Position numbers and translations under genes: made by a program. The notes beneath the pieces were generated by a model. That model had not been told where the DNA came from and did not search any database. It worked only from the letters and a program-made list of their open reading frames with translations. Shown in pieces: positions 1-8,450 of a DNA stretch of 16,060 bases (position 1 is its first letter; every line of letters starts with the position of its first letter). Source of the DNA: a bacterium (GTDB taxonomy: Bacteria > SZUA-182 > SZUA-191 > JAJRXT01); NCBI GenBank assembly GCA_024277605.1, contig JAJRUU010000146.1, forward strand, positions 1-16,060, given 5' to 3'.

Positions 1-180
1 CGGAGGAAATATCTGCTCAAATCCATGCTCGCAATAGCATAAAATAGTTTCGTATCTACGCAAACAGCATAACTAGTTGTTATAGAAGACTATACGCTCT
101 TGGCGTGGTCAAGATGGGTCAAAAGCGAGGGCTACCTATCAAATAAAACTGAATCGCTGCTGAAATTTATAAGCGTGAAT

Positions 181-594
181 TTAGGGGGTTATTATCCTGC
201 CGGAAGGTTCATCTTCTTTTTCTTCTGCTACACCATCTTCGGTCTCTGCAGCGGATTCCTTAACCCATTCCTCAGGAATGTCGTTTTCCTTGGCCTTGAC
301 AATTTTCTCTTCCGGGGAAAGGCTGTCGTCCTTCATTATTTCCTGCGCCAGATCACTCTTACGCTTAATCTCCTGAAGGTACGCATTATAGTCAGCCTCG
401 GTAATTATCTTTTTTTCAATCAGAAAATTTACGAAGTTATTGTGATTAGCCGTAGCATAGCGGGCGCTATACATAGTATTCACCAGCACGTTTTGCATTT
501 GCTGCATATGCTGCTCCATATTATTTAATCGCTGATTTAACTTGTCCTTACCCGGACGATCGCCTTTGCGGGTCTTGCGTAGTTGATTGCTCAT
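181..594 (-). CDS. Hypothetical 137-aa hydrophilic protein with acidic tail
   Basis: I do not recognise this protein. It has no signal peptide and no membrane segment. Residues 1-23 are basic (several Lys/Arg), residues 18-45 are rich in Gln, Asn and Met and could form a short coiled coil, and residues 107-130 are strongly acidic (many Glu/Asp). Two lines favour a real gene: the ATG at 592-594 is preceded by a good Shine-Dalgarno (TAGGAG, 7 nt upstream), and a near-consensus promoter lies upstream on the same strand at 775-803. It is separated from nuoN by 345 bp of repeats, so it is probably a separate transcription unit, unrelated to the respiratory operon. The reverse-strand frame over it looks like an antisense shadow: it starts with TTG and has a Phe run opposite the Glu/Lys codons. 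Existence is fairly secure; function is unknown. Confidence 0.7.
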   Translation of the reverse strand: MSNQLRKTRKGDRPGKDKLNQRLNNMEQHMQQMQNVLVNTMYSARYATANHNNFVNFLIEKKIITEADYNAYLQEIKRKSDLAQEIMKDDSLSPEEKIVKAKENDIPEEWVKESAAETEDGVAEEKEDEPSGRIITP

Positions 595-625
595 TTATTT
601 CTCCTATAATGTTTTATCTTCTGTT

Positions 626-751
626 ATACCAAGTTGCATTCAAAATAATACTAATCTCTCACTCGGGTAGGTCGGCCTTCAAGCCGACCAAAGAGCGGAG
701 GGCTAAAGCCCTCCCTACCCATTTAGTATATGTTCGATTGCAACTTGGTAT
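626..751. repeat. 126-bp MITE/REP-like inverted-repeat element
   Basis: The terminal 13-bp arms are perfect inverted repeats (ataccaagttgca at 626-638, its complement at 739-751). Imperfect pairing continues inward to about 655/721. Inside, GGGTAGG (665-671) pairs with CCTACCC (714-720) and encloses two hairpins: gtcggc/gccgac (671-676, 683-688) and ggagggc/gccctcc (697-703, 708-714, loop taaa). The whole can fold as a multi-branched cruciform. There is no transposase gene. This architecture suggests a non-autonomous transposable or palindromic element. I could not define a clean target-site duplication. Confidence 0.65.
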
Positions 752-774
752 TATATTATTAAAAATGAGTTCTC

Positions 775-803
775 ATTAAACTAGAAAAAGTACTTAATGT
801 CAA
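775..803 (-). promoter_or_regulatory. Sigma70-type promoter reading toward the 137-aa gene
   Basis: On the minus strand, a perfect -35 TTGACA (798-803) is followed by exactly 17 bp and a -10 TTTAAT (775-780, five of six consensus bases). Transcription would start near 768 and run through the inverted-repeat element into the gene at 594, giving a structured leader of about 170 nt. This is a sequence match only; the region is AT-rich, so a chance match is possible. Confidence 0.55.
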
Positions 804-892
804 TATTTTTCTGCTGTCTGAAAAAATAAAGGGTTGGTTTAAGGAGTCTGTCGGACTCTCATACAGCATCCACATTATATTGAGTGGTAGAC

Positions 893-938
893 GGTTCCTT
901 CTCCCCTGAGGGGAGAAAGTTAGGATGAGGGGGAACTT
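893..938. repeat. REP-like palindromic sequence downstream of nuoN
   Basis: A perfect 8-bp stem (ttctcccc at 899-906, ggggagaa at 910-917, loop tga) is followed by a G-rich stretch. It starts just after the nuoN stop. No T-run follows the hairpin in the transcribed (minus) direction, so it is not a classic intrinsic terminator. It may still protect the 3' end of the operon mRNA. The rest of the 595-939 gap holds the promoter and the larger inverted-repeat element described separately, plus a weak 5-bp hairpin (gagtc/gactc, 844-858). Confidence 0.45.
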
Positions 939-939
939 T

Positions 940-2397
940 TTAGAGGATAGCTGCAAGTGATTTCTGGGCCAGGTCAAAGAAAACATTGGGACATATTCCC
1001 ATATAAAGGGTAGCTAGAGCCATTATGGATAGCGCCACCATCAGGGCGGGTGAATTAATCGGCTCTATCTCTGCTGCGGCTTCATGCATATACATGACTA
1101 CCAATACCCGCAAATAGTAATATGAAGAGATTATGGCATTGACCACCCCCACTATAGCCAGCCAAATAATATCCGCCTTAACCGCCGCCGCAAACACCCA
1201 TAGCTTACCCACAAAACCACCGGTAGGCGGTATACCCACAAGCGATAGCATAAAGATAGTCATAAGCATGGCGGCCAGTGGGGAAGCTTTGCCCAAGCCC
1301 TTTAAATCTTCGTATGTTTCGCCGACATTACCTTTGCTGCACAGAAGAATAAGCACCCCAAAGGCCCCCATATTAGCCATAAAATATAGCATAAAGTACA
1401 GTAATACGCTGGTTGCCCCGATGCTGGGGGAGGTCGCACAGGCCACTACCCCTATTAAGGCATAACCAACATGGGTAATACCGGAATACGCCAGCATCCG
1501 TTTTACGCTTTCCTGACGCAGGGCCATGATGTTGCCCAGGGTAACCGTAAGCACCGCTATTATGGCAAAAAGAAAGCTCCATTGCTCTTTCAGCGGAAAT
1601 AGAGCCACCATGAATATCCGCAGTAACACCGCAAATGCGGCTACTTTAGGTCCTACCGACATAAATGCGCTAACCGGAGTCGGCGCTCCTTCATATACAT
1701 CAGGGGCCCACATATGAAAGGGAACCGCGGCGATTTTGAAGCAAAGCCCTACCATCAGAAGCACCATCCCGACAGTCAATAGTAATGGATAATCAGCTGT
1801 ATTAGCCAGCGTTTTACCAATCTCATGTAAATAAGTGCTGCCGGTGGCCCCATAGATAAAAGAAATACCATACATCATTATGGCTGATGCAAATACCCCC
1901 AGCACAAAATACTTTAATGCGGCTTCTCCTGATCGATTATCTCTCGCTAAAAACCCGCACAGGATGTAACAACAAATAGCGGTAAGTTCCAATCCTAAAT
2001 ATATACTTAAGAAAGAAACCCCCGCCGACATTATCATAAGACCGGCAGTAGCAAATAAAACAAGCGCATAGTATTCACCCCGCTCAATCCCCTGCACTCG
2101 CAGATAATTAACAGACATCAAAAATACCAGCGCCGACGAGGCTAAAAACAACAAGCGAAAAAACAAGGTGAAATAATCTATGGACAACTGCTGGGTGAAT
2201 ATATACCGACCTGCTCCCGGCTGATCAAAGCTAAATATAGTAGCGGCCACAATACCAATTAAGCCTATTATCACTAGCTGCGACTTGCTTTCTTTGGAAA
2301 AGCAAATATCCCACACCAGTATCAGCAGACCAAAGGCGAATAATATCAACTCTGGTAATAAGCTTAAGGTGTCAGTTAATAATTGAGCGGTGTTCAT
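940..2397 (-). CDS. nuoN: NADH-quinone oxidoreductase-type subunit N (antiporter-like)
   Basis: A membrane subunit of the complex I proton-translocating arm. At 485 aa it has normal NuoN length, with about 14 hydrophobic helices. Residues expected in the half-channels are visible: Glu137 in GLELT (TM5), Lys221 in CFKIAAVPFHMWAPDVYEGAP (TM7), Lys251 in SVGPKVAAF (TM8) and Lys398 in GGFVGKLWVF (TM12). The motif around 225-240 (HMWAPDVYEGAPTPV) is typical of NuoN rather than NuoL or NuoM. The ATG at 2395-2397 has AAGGA upstream and overlaps the nuoM 3' end by 26 bp, so the two are probably translationally coupled. It is the last gene of the operon, as in canonical nuo clusters. Nothing suggests damage. 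Confidence 0.95.
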   Translation of the reverse strand: MNTAQLLTDTLSLLPELILFAFGLLILVWDICFSKESKSQLVIIGLIGIVAATIFSFDQPGAGRYIFTQQLSIDYFTLFFRLLFLASSALVFLMSVNYLRVQGIERGEYYALVLFATAGLMIMSAGVSFLSIYLGLELTAICCYILCGFLARDNRSGEAALKYFVLGVFASAIMMYGISFIYGATGSTYLHEIGKTLANTADYPLLLTVGMVLLMVGLCFKIAAVPFHMWAPDVYEGAPTPVSAFMSVGPKVAAFAVLLRIFMVALFPLKEQWSFLFAIIAVLTVTLGNIMALRQESVKRMLAYSGITHVGYALIGVVACATSPSIGATSVLLYFMLYFMANMGAFGVLILLCSKGNVGETYEDLKGLGKASPLAAMLMTIFMLSLVGIPPTGGFVGKLWVFAAAVKADIIWLAIVGVVNAIISSYYYLRVLVVMYMHEAAAEIEPINSPALMVALSIMALATLYMGICPNVFFDLAQKSLAAIL

Positions 2398-4009
2398 TAA
2401 TTAAATCCTTGTGGAAGCTTAATTTTTCTATTGGTTTTTGCATGGCAGCATTATAACTTTCAACCATTGATGTATTTGGTTTTGTTTTCATCTGTTTTAG
2501 CATTTGTTCTACCGACGGCTTAATGATATTGATAAATGGAGTAGGATAGAGACCTATCCAGAACATCATTATTACAATGGGCACTAACACCACAATTTCC
2601 CGGAGATCCAGATCTTTAAGCCCCTTATTTTTCGGATTGGTGACTTTACCCAAAAATACCCGTTGGAATAACCACAACAAATAACCGGCACAGGCTAATA
2701 CTCCCAGTACGGCAAGTGCGGTAAATAACCGACTCGTCGGGTACGTACCCATTAAAATCAATATTTCACCGACAAAACCGTTTAAGCCCGGCACCCCCAT
2801 AGATGAAAACATGGCAACTGCAAAAAAGGCAGTGTAAATGGGCAATACCTTAAATAACCCGCCATAATCTTTTATCATCCTGGTATGACGGCGCTCATAT
2901 ATCATGCCGATCAGTAAAAACAAGGCCCCGGTCGACAATCCATGGTTGATCATCTGCAATACCCCGCCCATGAGTCCATTAAGGGTAATCGCAAATATAC
3001 CCAGGGTGATATAGCCCATATGGCTTACGCTGGAATAGGCGATCAGCTTTTTCATATCCTCCTGATTCATGGCCACCCAGGCCCCATATAAAATACCGAT
3101 AACCGACAAGGCTAACACTATGGGGGCAAAGCGATAGGTAGCGCTTGGTAAAAGTGGCAGAGAGAACCGCACAAAACCATAGGCGCCCATTTTCAGCAAT
3201 ATCCCAGCCAGGATCACACTACCCGCAGTGGGTGCATCGGTGTGAGCATCCGGCAACCAGGTGTGAAAAGGAAACATGGGCACTTTAATGGCAAAGCCCA
3301 AAAACAAGGCCCAGAAAATCCATACCTGCCACTGGGGGTCTATAGGGACAAGAAACAGTTCCAATAGGTTAAAGGTATACTGGACCGAAAAATTATGGGC
3401 CACCGCATAATTATGGTAATTAAAATATATACCCAACAAACCCAACACCATGGGCAGACTGCCCACCAGGGTATATATAAAGAATTTCATAGAAGAATAG
3501 ATGCGCCGTCCCCCACCCCAAATACCGATAATCAAATACATAGGCAAAAGCTGCGCCTCGAAAAACAGATAAAACATCAGCGCATCAAGCGAGACAAACA
3601 CCCCCATCATAAAGGTCTGTATCAACAATATACAGATCATAAATTCCTTAACCTGGGTATCTATTGCTTTCCAGGTAGACAGAACAACAATTGCTCCAGT
3701 AAAGGTAGTCAGCAATACCAGTAACAGGCTGATACCATCCACCCCAATATGATAGCTGGCGCCGATAGCCGGAATCCAGGCAAACTTCTCCACAAATTGC
3801 ATGTGGGCTACTCCCTGCTTAAAATTAAGCAGTAAGCCCAACGAGGCAATAAAATCCACCAGGGCTACGATAAAAGCGAAGTGACGAATGGACTGATGAT
3901 TCTTGGAATTAAAAAACAACAATAGTATAGCCCCTGCGATAGGCAGAAACATTACTATACTAAGCAAGGGAAAACCTATACTCTGTTGATATGAAATACT
4001 TTCCAGCAT
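2372..4009 (-). CDS. nuoM: NADH-quinone oxidoreductase-type subunit M (antiporter-like)
   Basis: The central antiporter-like subunit of a complex I membrane arm (545 aa). Diagnostic NuoM features are Glu151 in LFFEAQLLPMYLIIGIWGG (TM5), Lys242 in FAIKVPMFPFHTWLPDAH (TM7), Lys273 in LLKMGAYG (TM8), and Glu415 in NGFVGEILIL (TM12), where NuoL and NuoN carry Lys. SVSHMGY (327-333) is also typical. These residues support a pumping-competent subunit. The last 45 or so residues form a hydrophilic tail that most NuoM proteins lack, and its codons overlap the nuoN start. The ATG at 4007-4009 has GGAG about 11 nt upstream. It lies 25 bp after nuoL and keeps the canonical L-M-N order. Confidence 0.95.
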   Translation of the reverse strand: MLESISYQQSIGFPLLSIVMFLPIAGAILLLFFNSKNHQSIRHFAFIVALVDFIASLGLLLNFKQGVAHMQFVEKFAWIPAIGASYHIGVDGISLLLVLLTTFTGAIVVLSTWKAIDTQVKEFMICILLIQTFMMGVFVSLDALMFYLFFEAQLLPMYLIIGIWGGGRRIYSSMKFFIYTLVGSLPMVLGLLGIYFNYHNYAVAHNFSVQYTFNLLELFLVPIDPQWQVWIFWALFLGFAIKVPMFPFHTWLPDAHTDAPTAGSVILAGILLKMGAYGFVRFSLPLLPSATYRFAPIVLALSVIGILYGAWVAMNQEDMKKLIAYSSVSHMGYITLGIFAITLNGLMGGVLQMINHGLSTGALFLLIGMIYERRHTRMIKDYGGLFKVLPIYTAFFAVAMFSSMGVPGLNGFVGEILILMGTYPTSRLFTALAVLGVLACAGYLLWLFQRVFLGKVTNPKNKGLKDLDLREIVVLVPIVIMMFWIGLYPTPFINIIKPSVEQMLKQMKTKPNTSMVESYNAAMQKPIEKLSFHKDLINEHRSIIN

Positions 4010-4034
4010 TTAAAAGTTCACTCCAAAAAGTTAG

Positions 4035-6449
4035 CTACTTAAAATAAAACAGACACAATGAAATCAACATCAAAAGTCCTACTGCTATACTTAGGGCATA
4101 TTGCTGCATCAGCCCGGTCTGGGTCCGGCGGCTCAAACTACCCACCTCGCCAATCCCATCGGCTACTCCGTTTACAATCCCATCTACAGCGCGTATATCG
4201 ACCTCTTTGGCCAATTCGCAAGCCGCGATATATACCTTGGCGCCTTGTTCATCCCAGGGTTTATCTATAGTTAAATATGGTTCAACCACCCGCTCATCTA
4301 TCGCCTTGGTCAGGCTGGTGGGGTCAGTAATGGGTAACCATATGGTTACCATAAACCAGGAGATAATCCGCTCTACCAGATCGCCAAAAAAGCTGACCGG
4401 CTGCTTACATATCCAGGCAAACGCATTAAATATCGCTTTATAATAGTATTCGAATTGGAGTTTCAGCGGTACCTGAATGTGGAACCAGCCCAGGTACATG
4501 CCGGGTATAAAATACATGCCGCCCAGCATCACCGCTGTGCCGGCCCCGGTCAGGTTGTGCAATACCTGCGACCAGGCATCGGCTACTTGACCCACCGGAT
4601 ACAGAATCGGCAATAACGATTGCGGATTAGCAGCATGTAGATTATACAACATGTGGTACCCATGAGAGTTGGGATCAAAATTGAAGGATTTAAGGGCCGG
4701 GCCGATAAAGTTGTTCAACAGCCAGTTGGGGAATAACCCAATCAAGACAATACTGGCCGACAGCATAATGATGGCCCAGCTGATAAAACGCGGCGACTTT
4801 GGTACATCGGCATGCTTTTCCTGCCGCTTGCCCATAAATGTCAGCGCAAAAAGCTTGATGTTGGAGGCAAAAGTCCCCGCTGCGGTTAGCATGAAAATAA
4901 TCTCTACAAGCTTGAGCTTGGCGTCCCTAATCCCGCCCGAAAGATGGGCTGAATACTCATAGGCTTCCAAAATCGCATGATGCAGCACGGTTTTGCTGGC
5001 AAAACCATTGAAACCGGGAATCCCGGATATACCGCACACCGCAATAAATAACCCAATCGCAGCCACCGGCATGTTGCGCCATAAACCGCCCAGGTTGTAC
5101 ATGTTAATCTCACGGGTATGGAAGAACACCGCCCCCACACATAAGAATAAACTGGCCTTGAACAAGGCGTGGTTCACAATATGATAGAGCGCGCCCGCCA
5201 AACCCATAGCCCCATCGGCCCCCATATACGCCGCACAACCGATACCCATCACAATGTAGCCCATCTGGGACACGCTGTGAAAGCCCAGCATGCGGTTGGA
5301 ATTCTCCGAGATAAGCGCGCACAGCACCCCCAGAAACATAGTAATCGTCCCCACCCAGATCACCGTATAGCCGATAGTCTGTAAGGGGATTTGTTGCAGC
5401 TTATCCCACACCTGCGGTACAAACAGCATATTCACTACCCGAAAAATACCATATGCCCCGGCCTTTATCATACCCCCCGAAGAAAGCGCACAGGCGTTAT
5501 TGGGCGCCTTGGGATAAGCGGTGGGCATCCAGATGTGCAGCGGAATAATCCCGGCCTTCACCCCAAAACCGGCGACCATTAATGCGGTTATCCAGTATTT
5601 GATCTGCGGGGTCAGCTGTTTTCCCGCCACTGCACTCAATAGCGCAATATCCACACTCCCGGTATAGTTATAGAGTAGCATAATACCCAGTATCAGCGAA
5701 AGCCCTGAGAGCAGCCCCAAGTACAAGTAATTATTGGCCCCGCGCAACGCTCCCTCGTCTTCACGGTGGGCCAGCAAGGCATAGGGAAAAATCACTAGGC
5801 CCTCGAAGAAGAAAAACATGGTCAGGAAATCTCCAGACAGCAAAACCCCCAAATCAGCCGCCAGGGTCAGTAGATTAAAGAAGGCGAAGCGGGTCTCTTT
5901 ACCCTCAATCTTCATATAATCCATACTATAGATAGCGGTCGCCAGCCACAAAAAGGCAGTCACCAAGGCGACCACCAGTGACGCAGCATCCACCCTGAAG
6001 GTCATCGGAAAGCCCGGCAAAAATGGCAAATGCGCCTCAATCCCCTGATAGAAATGCCCGCCAAACTGCATCCCGCTTATTACCGGGAAAAACATACAGC
6101 CCAGCAAGATGAAACTTATACCGCAGCCACCTACTAAGAAAACGTTACGTAAGACCGCATTTTTTCGGCTGATCAACACCCCCAAAGCGGCCAGTACCGG
6201 CATCAAAATTGCCAACAGCGGCAACCACGCCCGGCTGCTTACCGCCGGAGTCAGCAGCGTGGCTGCCTTATCATCATGTGCGGTAGCATGTGTTGCAGCC
6301 TCATGAGTAGTGCCATGTTCTATAGCCGCCGCTGCCTCAGGCGCATGGTCCTGGACATGGTCTTGACCATGGTCAGCAGCAAAAGACCCGCCAACCCCCA
6401 GCCCAAAAAGCATCAGTATTAAAAGTGGTATAAATCTAAAACGCCGCAC
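4035..6449 (-). CDS. nuoL: Extended NuoL-like antiporter subunit with signal peptide, His-rich segment and long C-terminal arm
   Basis: An 804-aa member of the NuoL/MrpA/MrpD family, against about 600-650 aa for usual NuoL. Order: signal-peptide-like segment (1-25), soluble Ala/His/Asp-rich stretch (26-60, seven His), antiporter core (about 75-575), then a long C-terminal part. Core residues Glu216 (FFFFEGLVIFPY), Lys298 (GVKAGIIPLHIWMP), Lys329 (MIKAGAYG) and Lys431 (NHALFKASLFL) are present, so ion translocation is plausible. VDGIVNG (755-761), RRTQTG (774-779) and a final helix (782-802) match the NuoL C-terminus, identifying it as the subunit with the lateral amphipathic helix. By eye, the stretch between residue 666 and this motif is about 50 residues longer than usual. 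The start is GTG (6447-6449) with AGGA about 10 nt upstream. Calling it NuoL rather than another MrpD-like copy rests on the C-terminus and the L-M-N order. Confidence 0.85.
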   Translation of the reverse strand: MRRFRFIPLLILMLFGLGVGGSFAADHGQDHVQDHAPEAAAAIEHGTTHEAATHATAHDDKAATLLTPAVSSRAWLPLLAILMPVLAALGVLISRKNAVLRNVFLVGGCGISFILLGCMFFPVISGMQFGGHFYQGIEAHLPFLPGFPMTFRVDAASLVVALVTAFLWLATAIYSMDYMKIEGKETRFAFFNLLTLAADLGVLLSGDFLTMFFFFEGLVIFPYALLAHREDEGALRGANNYLYLGLLSGLSLILGIMLLYNYTGSVDIALLSAVAGKQLTPQIKYWITALMVAGFGVKAGIIPLHIWMPTAYPKAPNNACALSSGGMIKAGAYGIFRVVNMLFVPQVWDKLQQIPLQTIGYTVIWVGTITMFLGVLCALISENSNRMLGFHSVSQMGYIVMGIGCAAYMGADGAMGLAGALYHIVNHALFKASLFLCVGAVFFHTREINMYNLGGLWRNMPVAAIGLFIAVCGISGIPGFNGFASKTVLHHAILEAYEYSAHLSGGIRDAKLKLVEIIFMLTAAGTFASNIKLFALTFMGKRQEKHADVPKSPRFISWAIIMLSASIVLIGLFPNWLLNNFIGPALKSFNFDPNSHGYHMLYNLHAANPQSLLPILYPVGQVADAWSQVLHNLTGAGTAVMLGGMYFIPGMYLGWFHIQVPLKLQFEYYYKAIFNAFAWICKQPVSFFGDLVERIISWFMVTIWLPITDPTSLTKAIDERVVEPYLTIDKPWDEQGAKVYIAACELAKEVDIRAVDGIVNGVADGIGEVGSLSRRTQTGLMQQYALSIAVGLLMLISLCLFYFK

Positions 6450-6473
6450 GCTTACTTTCCTCGATCTATTTAT

Positions 6474-6488
6474 CCCGAAAAATTCGGG
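6474..6488 (-). other. Small intergenic hairpin before nuoL
   Basis: A perfect 6-bp stem (cccgaa / ttcggg) with a three-base loop fills part of the 43-bp gap between the 140-aa gene and nuoL. No clear T-run follows, so it is more likely an mRNA-processing or stability hairpin than a terminator. It is short enough to be chance. Confidence 0.3.
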
Positions 6489-6492
6489 TCAT

Positions 6493-6915
6493 TTAGTGCT
6501 CGTCATGCCCATGCATGAAACTAAGCCCGTAAAACATCAATAATACCCCGCCACCAATTTTCAGCACAAAACGCGGCAGTCCCAATAAAAACGGCTCATG
6601 GTAGCTGCCCATAGCCGACAGGCTTTCGGTTAAGAACAAAAAGGCCACCGCCAGCATCAAAAGCACCGGCACGATCCCCCCGGAATGAGTTGCCGGGGCA
6701 TGTCCCTCTGTTTCCGCAGCATGCGCACTCTGACAGCGCTTTTTATAAGACCACCAGCCCAGCGCCAACACAAATAAAAGCACCAGCCAGGCGACTACAT
6801 AGGAAAATGGCATCCCATGCTGAGCGCTTTCCCCACCGCCTCCACCGGCCCACACCGAACCGACATTCAGCACAAGATTCGCCAGTAAAGTAGCGCTCAA
6901 TAAAAATTTCCTCAT
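6493..6915 (-). CDS. Unknown 140-aa membrane protein within the complex I arm operon
   Basis: I do not recognise a family. The protein has a signal-peptide-like start (1-23, ending VWA, then a glycine run) and three likely membrane helices (about 37-54, 81-97 and 115-132). A hydrophilic loop (56-79) contains three His, and the C-terminus is HGHDEH. The ATG at 6913-6915 has AAGGG upstream, and the gene lies 13 bp after the preceding antiporter-like gene. The stop is 43 bp from nuoL. Its position between two antiporter-like subunits, with the same signal-peptide and His-rich style as the following NuoL-like protein, suggests an accessory or assembly subunit of the membrane arm. That role is inference. 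It does not resemble NuoA, NuoJ, NuoK or MrpB/C/E/F/G closely enough for me to assign it. Confidence 0.8.
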   Translation of the reverse strand: MRKFLLSATLLANLVLNVGSVWAGGGGGESAQHGMPFSYVVAWLVLLFVLALGWWSYKKRCQSAHAAETEGHAPATHSGGIVPVLLMLAVAFLFLTESLSAMGSYHEPFLLGLPRFVLKIGGGVLLMFYGLSFMHGHDEH

Positions 6916-6928
6916 TTTCTACCCTTTA

Positions 6929-8434
6929 CTAAAAACACATCTGGCTGAACTGCCGCGCCAGATGCACCGGAAATTGTGGGAAAATCCCAAAAAACAAAGT
7001 GCCAAACCCCAAAATCAATAACGGCGCCATCATCCATAAATTCGGATCAGCAGTTGATTCTCCAGCCAACTCTTTATTTATACCGCCATCCGCTTCAACA
7101 AACCAAGCCCTGTAAACTATAGGACCGTAATACATCAGATTCATAAAGCTACTGGTCAGTAAAACTACCAATCCCAAAATACCTACTCCCATGCCGTAGG
7201 AACCGGTTTTGGATACTTCCAGAGACCCCAGCGCCAAGTACCATTTGCTGATAAAACCATTAAACGGGGGCAAGCCGACCATAGACAACGCTCCCATGGA
7301 AAAACAAATAGTTGTTAAGGGCATGCGCCTGCCAATCCCTTTTAAATCAGTCAGCTGACGCAGTCCCAGTTGGTGGATAAAGGCTCCCGCACAAAGAAAC
7401 AGGGTGCCTTTAATAATGGCGTGGTTGAAGATATGCACCACCCCGCCCAATACCCCATTAGGGGTAAACAAGGCTATCCCTAAAATGACATAACCGATCT
7501 GAGATATACTGGAATAGGCCAGCATGCGCTTTATTTCGGTTTGCTTAATGGCCATGGCCGAGCCTAAAAAGATATTAATAAAAGCAATACTTATTATAAT
7601 AAAAGCCGGCCAATGATGCTGAATGTTCTCAAAACCCACTATGGTATAAATAACCCTTATAATACCGTACGCCCCAGCCTTGATCATTACCCCGGAAAGC
7701 AGAGCCGAAGCCGGAGCAGGAGCCACCGGATGCGCATCCGGCAACCATATATGTACCGGAAAAATACCGGCCTTTACTCCAAAGCCGATCACATAACCCA
7801 AAAGAATTAAGTATACATGCGGATGGCTGGCCAGCACACCGCGCTTAGCGGCTAATTCCAGCAAATCAGAGGTGCCGGTAATGCTAGTGGTATATACCAT
7901 GGAGGTCAATAAAATCAGCCCGCCGACAATACCCATGAAGATATATTTAACCCCGGCATTAAAGGCTTCATCAGTCTGCTCATGCACCACCATTACATAT
8001 GAGGCCATACTCAGCATTTCGAAGAATATATAGAGGGTGAAAAGGTTGCGGGTAACCACCACCCCCAACATCCCGGCCAGCGATAGCAATGAAAACACAT
8101 TATAACGTCCCTGGTGATTTTCATGCGACATGTATTCTACTGAATAAAAACTGACCAGCATCCACACCCCGATACTCACTATGCCGGCTATAAGGCTCAG
8201 GGAATCAGCCATAAAGACCAATTTTATCTGCAGTCCCGTGTCCAGCACATACTGTAAGACAAAACCCTGGCTGACAGAGGGATACATACCGACTACCACG
8301 ATAAAGGTAACCACCGTACTCAGTGCAGTGAAGCGATTACTGCTTTTATCCGATAAAATACCGGCCACCGGCGCAGCCAGCACCGGAATTAACACCTCTA
8401 AAAAAGGTAATAAACTATCCATGTAATTCTTCAA
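6929..8434 (-). CDS. Extra antiporter-like subunit, MrpD/NuoM type (copy 2)
   Basis: A 501-aa proton-conducting-transporter family protein, MrpD-like in length and motifs. Key residues: Glu139 (IFFEMLSMASYVMVVHE, TM5), Lys221 (GFGVKAGIFPVHIWLPDAHP, TM7), Lys252 (GVMIKAGAYG, TM8), Lys342 (NHAIIKGTLFL) and Lys397 (FNGFISKWYL, TM12). All charged positions needed for a half-channel pathway are therefore present. The reading frame opens with TTG (8432-8434) without a clear Shine-Dalgarno. An ATG four codons in (8420-8422, weak GAAG upstream) may be the true start. It lies 16 bp after the other extra antiporter gene. Mrp complexes also use this family, but the flanking nuoJ, K, L, M and N point to a complex I-type arm. 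Confidence 0.9.
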   Translation of the reverse strand: MKNYMDSLLPFLEVLIPVLAAPVAGILSDKSSNRFTALSTVVTFIVVVGMYPSVSQGFVLQYVLDTGLQIKLVFMADSLSLIAGIVSIGVWMLVSFYSVEYMSHENHQGRYNVFSLLSLAGMLGVVVTRNLFTLYIFFEMLSMASYVMVVHEQTDEAFNAGVKYIFMGIVGGLILLTSMVYTTSITGTSDLLELAAKRGVLASHPHVYLILLGYVIGFGVKAGIFPVHIWLPDAHPVAPAPASALLSGVMIKAGAYGIIRVIYTIVGFENIQHHWPAFIIISIAFINIFLGSAMAIKQTEIKRMLAYSSISQIGYVILGIALFTPNGVLGGVVHIFNHAIIKGTLFLCAGAFIHQLGLRQLTDLKGIGRRMPLTTICFSMGALSMVGLPPFNGFISKWYLALGSLEVSKTGSYGMGVGILGLVVLLTSSFMNLMYYGPIVYRAWFVEADGGINKELAGESTADPNLWMMAPLLILGFGTLFFGIFPQFPVHLARQFSQMCF

Positions 8435-8450
8435 TCCCGTATTAACTTAA

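Noticed and set aside
1..180. Search for RNA genes or a terminator at the left edge
   Set aside because: No tRNA-like cloverleaf, no GC-rich hairpin with a T-run and no coding frame with a start site. I see nothing I can support here.
100..528. Plus-strand open frame of 142 aa
   Set aside because: Antisense to the 137-aa gene. It has a TTG start without a Shine-Dalgarno, and its Phe run arises from the complement of Glu/Lys codons.
899..917. Hairpin after nuoN as the operon terminator
   Set aside because: The stem is good, but no U-run follows in the minus-strand direction, so I list it only as a REP-like repeat.
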